Below are positions 14,026-20,145 of a stretch of 26,211 nt of DNA, piece after piece. Position 1 is the stretch's first letter. Every line of letters begins with the position of its first letter. The stretch comes from a virus, in the IMG/VR virus record IMGVR_UViG_3300046010_001892, positions 1-26,211 of that record; one strand, 5' to 3'. A program made the position numbers and the translations under genes. A model generated the notes under the pieces. The model was not told the origin of the DNA. It searched no databases and saw only the letters and a list, made by a program, of their open reading frames with translations.

Positions 14026-14571
14026 TCAGCGTTCCCACGGATAAACGATCCAAACATCTTCTTCGGCTTTGTTTATCTCTATAGCACTGTAGTCGACCTT
14101 GCGACTAAACTTGCTGCTTAGGTTATCAAATAATACAGCAAAACGAACATTATTACCCCAGATGTCTACCCAGGCTGGATCGTTGGGCAAATTACCTGCT
14201 TGCCAATCTTGGATAATCCAATCAAGTGTAGCACCTGTGTCATTGATGTCATCTAATATTAAGATGTTTTTACGTAGCGCGGGATCGCTGGTTGGCTCAC
14301 CTTTAGGTCTAGGCACAGCACTAGCATCTATATAGCCAAAGGCATCTTCTGCCATCCATCCATTGCTTTCACCACCTGAACCATCACGTAGGGCTACTTT
14401 CAATGTTTCCATTGGAATATCTAATGTATGGCTCATATACACAGCAGGAATTAATCCACCTCTGGTTAGTCCCACGATATAGTCTGGGCGCCAATCGTCC
14501 TTGTACATTTTAAAACTGATCTGATTTACATATTCTTGGATCTGTTGATCACTAACGTATAATTTTTTCAT
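14026..14571 (-). CDS. Type I phosphoribosyltransferase, 181 aa
   Basis: The PRPP-binding motif ILILDDINDTGATLD lies at about residues 103-117, preceded by the YIVGLTRGGLIPA loop at 31-43, as in hypoxanthine/xanthine-type phosphoribosyltransferases. It should join a purine-like base to PRPP, making a nucleotide and pyrophosphate. A 30-residue insertion rich in Gly, Ser and Pro (about 63-98) lies where the flexible hood or loop normally is. It sits between FolE and QueE in a 7-deazaguanine neighbourhood, so a role with a deazapurine base is worth considering, though simple purine salvage is the conservative reading. It overlaps the upstream gene by four bases. Confidence 0.85.
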   Translation of the reverse strand: MKKLYVSDQQIQEYVNQISFKMYKDDWRPDYIVGLTRGGLIPAVYMSHTLDIPMETLKVALRDGSGGESNGWMAEDAFGYIDASAVPRPKGEPTSDPALRKNILILDDINDTGATLDWIIQDWQAGNLPNDPAWVDIWGNNVRFAVLFDNLSSKFSRKVDYSAIEINKAEEDVWIVYPWER

Positions 14572-14876
14572 CTCATCAACTCCATGGTCATGATCTTAGC
14601 GATAGCATCTGTTTTATGTTCATCATCTTCGTGTATGATGTGCATGTTAGTAGTCCACTCACTGCGAGCTTTATCCCAACGTCCTACTTCAAGGATGATA
14701 CCACCTGTGGCATTGTAGATACGGAAGTTAGTTTCTGGATTACGATCAAAGAAATTAGGTGAATCATTGCGACATTTAATAGATACAATGTCCCTTCGAT
14801 CATCGTCAAGAGTTCCCCAATCATCAAAGCGTTCTACACCCAACCAACCACAGATTTTACGTTTTAACCAACGCAT
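14568..14876 (-). CDS. Hypothetical protein, 102 aa
   Basis: The function is unknown. The N-terminus is basic and amphipathic (MRWLKRKICGWLGVERFDDW), followed by Asp/Arg-rich DDDRRDIVSIKCRN and a beta-rich stretch with FRIYNATGGIILEVGRWDK and TTNMHIIHEDDEH. The last part forms a helix (DAIAKIMTMELMR). The alternating pattern suggests a small sheet domain with a C-terminal helix. It is coupled to the phosphoribosyltransferase by ATGA and starts three bases after the NTF2-like gene, within the FolE-led group. Confidence 0.75.
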   Translation of the reverse strand: MRWLKRKICGWLGVERFDDWGTLDDDRRDIVSIKCRNDSPNFFDRNPETNFRIYNATGGIILEVGRWDKARSEWTTNMHIIHEDDEHKTDAIAKIMTMELMR

Positions 14877-14879
14877 AAA

Positions 14880-15212
14880 TTATCCTTTGTATGCACGTAC
14901 ACTAGAAATTTTAGCAATTTCATTAAAGGTGATAACATCAGTAACTAATATCTGTTCTTTACCATCGATAGTGATTAGTAGTTCGGCTAACACGGTATAG
15001 CCATCTTGATATAATGCGGCTGGTGTTACTGCTATAGAAGTCACGCCGTTAAAAATTTTTCCATACACCGATAACACATCGTCTTTGCCTTCTGCGTTGT
15101 TTTCCCAATCACGCAAGACACAATTATCTGCAAATAATTTTTCTAATGCATGTAGATTCTTTGTTGAAAATAGATAAAAATAGTATAATGCTTCTGCTTT
15201 TAAATCAATCAT
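14880..15212 (-). CDS. NTF2/SnoaL-like protein, 110 aa
   Basis: The start LKAEALYYFYLFSTKNLHALEKLFADNCVLRDW is the helical N-terminus and first strand typical of SnoaL/NTF2-like proteins. It is followed by GKDDVLSVYGKIFNGV, a strand pair and ELLITIDGKEQILVTDVITF, the curved-sheet core. The length of about 110 residues is normal. These cone-shaped proteins act as small hydrolases, isomerases or binding modules; no catalytic set can be assigned here. It overlaps FolE by four bases at its start, so the two are co-translated, which hints at a pterin- or sugar-related role without proving it. Confidence 0.72.
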   Translation of the reverse strand: MIDLKAEALYYFYLFSTKNLHALEKLFADNCVLRDWENNAEGKDDVLSVYGKIFNGVTSIAVTPAALYQDGYTVLAELLITIDGKEQILVTDVITFNEIAKISSVRAYKG

Positions 15213-15904
15213 CTTGGGGCAAACTCCTGTTGTAATTTAATATTATCAAAGAATTCTTTCTTAGTATTACCATCTTCTTTGAATGCGCCTTTTAACACTG
15301 TAGTCTGTGTTAGACTACTGTGTGCCATGATACCACGATTCTCACAGCAACCGTGAGTGGCTTGAATATATACAGCAACATTATCACTACCTGTGGCTTT
15401 CATTATTTCACGGGCGATGTCATTAGCAAGTTCTTCTTGTAGCGTACCACGACGACTACACCATTGAGCAATACGAGTATACTTGCTAAGACCAATAAGT
15501 TTTTGTGCGGCGATAATCCCAATATAGGCAACACCAGCGACAGGCTGATGATGATGACTACACATACTGCGAAGCTCACTTCTAACCACGAGCATACCTT
15601 CATAACGGTCCTCCGAATCATTTGGAAAAGCTGTAGCATCTGGTGCTGGATCATAGCGTCCTGCCATGATCTCATAGATGTACATTTTTGCTAGTCTATG
15701 TGCTGTACCTTGACTATTTGGATCTGTTTGTCTGTCAATCAACAGACTGTCAAGGACACCTTCAAATTTCTCAGTTAGTTCATCTACTAATTCTGCACGT
15801 TCGCTATCTAAGATATGCGCTGATATATTATCACCAGCCCAATATCTAGTATTAGTTGCGTGTATGCGTTCGAGAATTCGTTCGCTGATTGTTTTATCAC
15901 TCAA
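15209..15904 (-). CDS. folE: GTP cyclohydrolase I (FolE), 231 aa
   Basis: FolE converts GTP to 7,8-dihydroneopterin triphosphate and formate, the first step to both folates and 7-deazaguanines. The zinc ligands are in place: C115 and H118 in SMCSHHHQP, and the third Cys in ATHGCCENRG (C186 or its neighbour). KLIGLSKYTRIAQWCSRR and LQEELANDIA match the family core. The N-terminal 60 residues are helical and less conserved. The start is TTG at 15904, chosen because GGAG lies seven bases upstream and no ATG exists between it and the promoter. The family size (about 190-230) fits. It heads the transcript from the promoter at 15948-15976. With DHFR present a folate role is also possible. Confidence 0.94.
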   Translation of the reverse strand: MSDKTISERILERIHATNTRYWAGDNISAHILDSERAELVDELTEKFEGVLDSLLIDRQTDPNSQGTAHRLAKMYIYEIMAGRYDPAPDATAFPNDSEDRYEGMLVVRSELRSMCSHHHQPVAGVAYIGIIAAQKLIGLSKYTRIAQWCSRRGTLQEELANDIAREIMKATGSDNVAVYIQATHGCCENRGIMAHSSLTQTTVLKGAFKEDGNTKKEFFDNIKLQQEFAPR

Positions 15905-15947
15905 TTTCAGTCTCCGATGTTAACCCAGTGGATTGGGATATGTTAAT

Positions 15948-15976
15948 ATTATATAAGGTATTTAGATCGTTGTCAA
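15948..15976 (-). promoter_or_regulatory. Perfect sigma70-type promoter for the FolE operon
   Basis: The minus strand reads TTGACA (15971-15976), a 17-base spacer and TATAAT (15948-15953). The start of transcription should be near 15941, leaving a leader of about 37 bases that contains the GGAG before the TTG start codon. It fills the gap between the DegT-type gene and FolE. Confidence 0.87.
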
Positions 15977-15978
15977 TG

Positions 15979-16557
15979 TTATTTGATAATAATTTCACGT
16001 AAGTCTGGGTATTCAAAATATTTAGGCGTTTGATCAACTGTATCTAATTTTTCTAATCCTTTTACTGCTTCTTCGATCGTAGGTTTATAATGATATCCAA
16101 TATTAAATACCTTTTGGTCTTCCCAAGGAGTTATACTTAGATCACGGCCATCATAGCATTGATGTTTGAGTACTTTATATACTTCTATATCATCTGTGAG
16201 TATGGCTCCACCGCGTCCGATCTCAAGTGGTTTACCGTAGCCAAAACTTAAACACTGTAATTGCCCCTCACGATACATATTTTGTTTTAATAATCTAGCA
16301 CTGTCCCAAACTCGTGTACCTATAAACTGATATTCACCAGTCCACAGTTTATCACTGTAGTTGTATACGATGCCTAGCTTGTGCATGGTCATTGGGATAC
16401 TGAGATAGGTATGTGCTGGAAATGATACCCGTTCAATCTTATCATAGCGCAAGCATAGTTCAATGGCATGCGTACAGCAGTCAGTCATGACTGCATATGG
16501 TGCACCGGTGAACTTGGCTAGTGCAGATTCAAACTCGTAGATCTTATCAAATGTCAT
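15979..16557 (-). CDS. Short DegT/DnrJ/EryC1/StrS-type PLP aminotransferase-like protein, 192 aa
   Basis: Members of this family transfer an amino group to keto-sugars on nucleotides. The sequence keeps the core signatures: FTGAPYAVMTDCCTHAIELCL at the N-terminus, RVWDSARLL with the PLP-contacting Asp, and LSFGYGKPLEIGRGGAILTDD, in which the Lys of GYGKPLE is the expected Schiff-base Lys. GYHYKPTIEEAVKGLEKL matches the usual C-terminal end of the large domain. At 192 residues it is about half the normal 370-400, lacking parts of the large domain and the small C-terminal domain. It starts by ATGA overlap with the glycosyltransferase and ends next to the FolE promoter, so it looks like a deliberately compact gene rather than a broken one. 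Confidence 0.78.
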   Translation of the reverse strand: MTFDKIYEFESALAKFTGAPYAVMTDCCTHAIELCLRYDKIERVSFPAHTYLSIPMTMHKLGIVYNYSDKLWTGEYQFIGTRVWDSARLLKQNMYREGQLQCLSFGYGKPLEIGRGGAILTDDIEVYKVLKHQCYDGRDLSITPWEDQKVFNIGYHYKPTIEEAVKGLEKLDTVDQTPKYFEYPDLREIIIK

Positions 16558-17618
16558 TTGATATTTTTTAATAGATTAGTTGCGCTAAAGAAGTTGGTGT
16601 GCAGACTTTCTGCTTGTGCCCTAAGTATACGCAAAGTGCTTGGATAGTTTTCTATATGATAGTGTATCACATCCATAAGTTCAGATTTATATGCTTGGTA
16701 ACTGTCCCATGATTCTGTATATTCACTAGGATACTTGAATATGCTTGAATACATTTCTGTATAACTCAAACGATCTGGAACTATTGGTATAGCATTTACC
16801 AATGTACCTTCATAACAGCTGATACCCAATGTTTCTTGTAGGTTCGCACTAAACACAATCTTGGCCTGACCCAACAGCTGATGATATTCTTCTTTAGTCA
16901 GAGTCCGATCTTGACAGACAATCCATTCATACTCGGGCATTGACTCCGCAAGATCACGGAATATTTCTACTTGTTTCTCAGGTGCTAGACGATGTGGGAA
17001 TAATATTAGATCACGCTTAGGTAAGTTTTTATATGGAAGTAATACATTCTCCATATACTCCATTGGCCAACCTGTGCGGACTACGTGATTAGGTTTGATC
17101 TGATCGTAACCTGTGGCTAATCCCAATAGATTTTTTTCAAATATATCTATATGGAATTCTGTAGCAAAGTAGTTATGATCTATAGCGTAGAAGAAACTTT
17201 TCTCTGCATGTCTGACCCAAGGAGCATCACCGATCAATCTACCCAGGAAGTCTTGCGGATCATAACTACCAGCATGCCATAAGGCATGTATCTTTACTGG
17301 AATGCCTAACAGCTCTGACATGTATTTTAGATTAATGATGCCAGGATGCCATGCGTCAGTAAAAAGAAAGTGATCACCAGAGATAACTCTACCATCACAA
17401 AACAACCGTCCGATAGTTTCAACTTGACATGCTTTGTAGACATTAGTGCCACCAAAATTAAGAAAAGCGCCAGGGGTAGTAGCACTTGGAATATCAGTGG
17501 GTCCACTGATGACGGTAACATCATGTCCGTTCTCCTTTAATAGATTAGGCACATGGGTCTTCCATTGACCCGTGTACCTTGTTTCAACTGCTTCTAGATC
17601 AACTAGGAATACAGCCAT
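16554..17618 (-). CDS. GT-B-fold glycosyltransferase-like protein, 354 aa
   Basis: The protein looks like a GT-B glycosyltransferase. The N-terminal Rossmann half includes WKTHVPNLLKENGHDVTVISG. The C-terminal half has KRDLILFPHRLAPEKQVEIF, a typical donor-domain entry, EYEWIVCQD, and FSANLQETLGISCYEGTLVN, the E-x7-E-like motif that contacts the sugar nucleotide in GT4-like enzymes. IPIVPDRLSY follows. It would use a nucleotide sugar; the acceptor could be DNA, a virion protein or a host glycan. It is coupled to the short DegT-like gene by four bases and to a small basic protein by one base. Retention of the C-terminal motif makes the family fairly sure; the acceptor is not known. Confidence 0.78.
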   Translation of the reverse strand: MAVFLVDLEAVETRYTGQWKTHVPNLLKENGHDVTVISGPTDIPSATTPGAFLNFGGTNVYKACQVETIGRLFCDGRVISGDHFLFTDAWHPGIINLKYMSELLGIPVKIHALWHAGSYDPQDFLGRLIGDAPWVRHAEKSFFYAIDHNYFATEFHIDIFEKNLLGLATGYDQIKPNHVVRTGWPMEYMENVLLPYKNLPKRDLILFPHRLAPEKQVEIFRDLAESMPEYEWIVCQDRTLTKEEYHQLLGQAKIVFSANLQETLGISCYEGTLVNAIPIVPDRLSYTEMYSSIFKYPSEYTESWDSYQAYKSELMDVIHYHIENYPSTLRILRAQAESLHTNFFSATNLLKNIK

Positions 17619-17842
17619 TATTGTCTTCTGTTGTTGTAATTGCGGACAACACCGTTACGGACCTGCCACTGCTGACGTTTCTTACGACGCTCTTGCCATT
17701 CTTTGTATTCAACTGAACGATAAAGATCTGCTGGGTCATACCTGATCATACGGAAACGACAGTAGTTTAACCAAGCCTCTAGATCTTGGAAGATCTGACG
17801 CACTTCTGATTTCATGTTATATCGACGAGGTTCTTGTGCCAT
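17618..17842 (-). CDS. Small basic hypothetical protein, 74 aa
   Basis: The function is unknown. It is rich in Arg, Gln, Trp and Tyr: an N-terminal helical stretch (SEVRQIFQDLEAWLNYCRF) is followed by YKEWQERRKKRQQWQVRNG and an Asn/Arg-rich tail. The high basic charge suggests RNA or DNA contact. It is joined to the glycosyltransferase start by a one-base TAATG overlap and follows the QueD-like gene by nine bases. Confidence 0.7.
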   Translation of the reverse strand: MAQEPRRYNMKSEVRQIFQDLEAWLNYCRFRMIRYDPADLYRSVEYKEWQERRKKRQQWQVRNGVVRNYNNRRQ

Positions 17843-17851
17843 TTTACTCTC

Positions 17852-18280
17852 CTATACGGACACAGATTGATATGGACGAGTATGATTATACTCAACGTAA
17901 CACCCATTTTCGCCATCTTCGGATACTTCTATCCAAACATCACGATTGGGATATTTGGCAGCGATCTGTGTATACAAATCATCTGCGATCATCTCACAAC
18001 TTTTATAATCTAGTTGTAATACTGTATTTACATATAATGATTCCAACCAACGTTTAAATTGTATAAACTCTAGTTCACGGTCATCGTGGAATACATCAAT
18101 ACTTATCTTAAAATGAAATATATGACGATGCGGATGTGCTAGAAAACTAACGTCAGCTAGGTTAGCTTCTGTAGCCGCTGCTGGAAAGCAATGGATACCT
18201 TCACGCTGGAAAGTAACCCATATTTTCTTTTGGCTGGCTTTAATTACTCTATCTATCTTTTCACGTTCTTCTAATATCAT
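17852..18280 (-). CDS. Degenerate QueD/6-pyruvoyl-tetrahydropterin-synthase-like protein, 142 aa
   Basis: I read this as a T-fold (PTPS/QueD superfamily) protein that has lost its active site. The pattern FPAAATE at 32-38 aligns with the FxAAH strand of QueD but has Ala where the zinc His should be. HPHRH at 49-53 aligns with the HGH motif, keeping H51 and H53, while the position of the catalytic Cys, four before the first His, is Leu. SCEMIADDLY at 94-103 fits the TSEN-like segment and IEVSEDGENGCYVEY at 117-131 fits the pterin-anchoring Glu strand. The canonical QueD at 7513-8061 keeps all these residues. This paralogue might bind a pterin or deazaguanine without catalysis. The superfamily call is from pattern only. 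Confidence 0.55.
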   Translation of the reverse strand: MILEEREKIDRVIKASQKKIWVTFQREGIHCFPAAATEANLADVSFLAHPHRHIFHFKISIDVFHDDRELEFIQFKRWLESLYVNTVLQLDYKSCEMIADDLYTQIAAKYPNRDVWIEVSEDGENGCYVEYNHTRPYQSVSV

Positions 18281-18804
18281 TTGATTATCTCATCTTTAGC
18301 ATACTGATCCCAGTCAGTAAATGCTTCTGTTGTAGTTAAATCTCTCAAACGGTGGCACCACACACCTGGATTCGAGTGCTCAAAATCTAAGTCGTCTAGC
18401 TTAATTGTAGCATTATATCCCAGCTGTGTCAAGTAGGGTAATTTTACCGAAATTTGTGGAATAAATCTGCGATGTCCAATAAATGTACACTCTAGCACAC
18501 CTTGTACTACTGCAACGTCAAAGTCTAGGGTACACCAAAGATCTGCGGTCAAGCATTGATCAATCATACGTTCCCATGGACGCCACCCATCAGCATCATC
18601 TGTGTCTAACTTGGGAAAACTTTGATTAGCACCAAAATAAATGTGCCTACAATCTTTTTCTTTGGCTAGTGCGATGATTTCTTCTGCAGGTTGTACACCT
18701 ACTACAAACAATGTCATCATTCCGTAAGCAGGAGTCCGTTCAATCTCCACGCCTGTAAAGTATGTTATATCTTCTTTTACGCCATCAGTATAATCACGCT
18801 TCAT
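18277..18804 (-). CDS. Hypothetical protein, 175 aa
   Basis: I do not recognise a family. Visible stretches are DITYFTGVEIERTPAYG, TLFVVGVQPAEEIIALAKEK, CRHIYFGANQSFPKLDTDD, and a C-terminal region with VLECTFIGHRRFIPQISVKL, YNATIKLDDLDFEH and GVWCHRLRDL. The mixture of beta strands and helices suggests an alpha/beta domain. I start at the ATG at 18804 (11-base overlap with the upstream gene) and not at an in-frame GTG at 18843, which would overlap by 50 bases. It overlaps the QueD-like gene by ATGA and may work with it; I cannot say how. Confidence 0.72.
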   Translation of the reverse strand: MKRDYTDGVKEDITYFTGVEIERTPAYGMMTLFVVGVQPAEEIIALAKEKDCRHIYFGANQSFPKLDTDDADGWRPWERMIDQCLTADLWCTLDFDVAVVQGVLECTFIGHRRFIPQISVKLPYLTQLGYNATIKLDDLDFEHSNPGVWCHRLRDLTTTEAFTDWDQYAKDEIIK

Positions 18805-18988
18805 CGTATTCTGCCAATTTCTTTTTAGTGTCTTCAATATCACGCTTGATACCTAATTTCTCGTGTTTAATTTTGCCGAGATGCATGTCATCTAGGTAAT
18901 GACTGTAGCCATCTTTGATTTTCTTTTCTAATGCTGTATGGCGTTCTTCTAAATGGGTTAAGTGATGTTGTAACTTTTCTTTATTCAT
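18794..18988 (-). CDS. Small coiled-coil protein, 64 aa
   Basis: The protein is almost entirely charged helix: HHLTHLEERHTALEKKIKDG, then YSHYLDDMHLGKIKHEKLGI, then a final DIEDTKKKLAEYDEA. Heptad-like Leu/Ile spacing suggests two antiparallel helices. The pattern resembles the many small YdcH-like or SlyX-like helical proteins, but I would not name it. The ATG at 18988 follows AAAGGGG with good spacing, so translation should be efficient. Confidence 0.75.
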   Translation of the reverse strand: MNKEKLQHHLTHLEERHTALEKKIKDGYSHYLDDMHLGKIKHEKLGIKRDIEDTKKKLAEYDEA

Positions 18989-18999
18989 ATCTCACCCCT

Positions 19000-20145
19000 T
19001 TATGATAATAAATCTATTTCAAATGTCTGATTAAAATTTTGATTTCTTATTTTATCCATAGTCGATGTGTATTCTATAAATTTAGTTGATAGTGTTTCGT
19101 TTATTATACTATCATTTAGATTTTTTTGCAATGAATTTAATGTTCCTAAGCTACTAATATGAACTGTTTTTTCTATATCTGTTAGTATCAATAACGTTTG
19201 ATGGATTTCTATAAGTGCCTTATCTTTTAATTTTTTAGTAAGCACTTGTGGATGTAAGAAATTAGGAGTATCGCAAATTGCACACCATATCTCTAATGGT
19301 TGGTTAGGAAATTTTTCTTTCTGCGTCTTAAAAAATCTTGCCAAATTACTTAAATCTAAAACGCTATACGCACTCAATACAGTATTAAATGCAACACTGT
19401 GGCCTAATAATAATATTTGATCGATGTTATCTTGTAATTTTTCCCACTTAGTACCATTTCGTACATATTCAGCAGTAGATCCAACCCCGTCGATACTTAT
19501 AGTCCAATGCACATTATTGAATTTTTTAACCAATTTTAATATTTTATTATTAATAACTGAACCATTGGTAGTGATTAATATTTCACAATCGGTATTACCT
19601 AATGCAATCAATTCTTCAAATACACTAATATTTTCTTTAATTAATAATGGTTCTCCTCCGGTAAAATTAATCCGTTTTACAGTCGGAAGGAAAGTAATTA
19701 AATCAGATCTTATTAAGGTATTCTCCATGTGTATGTTTGACGTAATACTATAATATGTTTTTAGTTCTTCATGTTCTGATAATTCTCTGGATATTTCGCT
19801 ACTAAATGCCGGCTCACAGGTCCTGCAACTGAAGTTACATAGATTACTATGTCTTAGGTCAAGATATTCTGTCTGAGTAGGAACGGTATCTATATTATAA
19901 TCCCAATCATTCAGTGCTAGTGTTCTGGTGCTATTATATCCTTGATTTTCTAAACGGACACAAGATTGGCAATCAGGAGGTATATCACCATTGGTGATGG
20001 TTTCTCTTACTACCTTTATGTAATCAGAATTAGCAAATTCTGTAGGAGTTAGGTTGAGTTTAGTACCACTACTACAACACATTTTAATTCCGTCTGCTTG
20101 GATAAATTGATGTATCCAAGGCAAAGGGCAAAAGAATTTAGACAT
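19000..20145 (-). CDS. Twitch/SPASM-type radical SAM protein, 381 aa
   Basis: The canonical cluster motif CNFSCRTC occurs at 103-110 (C103, C107, C110), followed by INFTGGEPLL for SAM binding, EILITTNGSV and VHWTISIDG, all in radical SAM order. The first 62 residues contain FCPLPW, MCCSS and CQSC, a cysteine set (C6, C23, C24, C59, C62) like the auxiliary-cluster Twitch/SPASM modules, here placed before the radical SAM core. The substrate is unknown; related proteins modify peptides or sugars. The gene is very AT-rich (line 19501-19560 has 11 G+C in 60), unlike its neighbours, which suggests separate acquisition. Its ATG lies eight bases inside the end of the DpdA-like gene, so the two are translationally linked. 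Confidence 0.85.
   Translation of the reverse strand: MSKFFCPLPWIHQFIQADGIKMCCSSGTKLNLTPTEFANSDYIKVVRETITNGDIPPDCQSCVRLENQGYNSTRTLALNDWDYNIDTVPTQTEYLDLRHSNLCNFSCRTCEPAFSSEISRELSEHEELKTYYSITSNIHMENTLIRSDLITFLPTVKRINFTGGEPLLIKENISVFEELIALGNTDCEILITTNGSVINNKILKLVKKFNNVHWTISIDGVGSTAEYVRNGTKWEKLQDNIDQILLLGHSVAFNTVLSAYSVLDLSNLARFFKTQKEKFPNQPLEIWCAICDTPNFLHPQVLTKKLKDKALIEIHQTLLILTDIEKTVHISSLGTLNSLQKNLNDSIINETLSTKFIEYTSTMDKIRNQNFNQTFEIDLLS

Noticed and set aside
18412-18432. TATAAT and TTGACA matches close together on the minus strand
   Set aside because: The spacer is only nine bases, too short for a working promoter.
18804-18843. GTG start at 18843 for the 175-residue unknown protein
   Set aside because: It would overlap the upstream coiled-coil gene by 50 bases and lacks a ribosome binding site; the ATG at 18804 gives a normal 11-base overlap.
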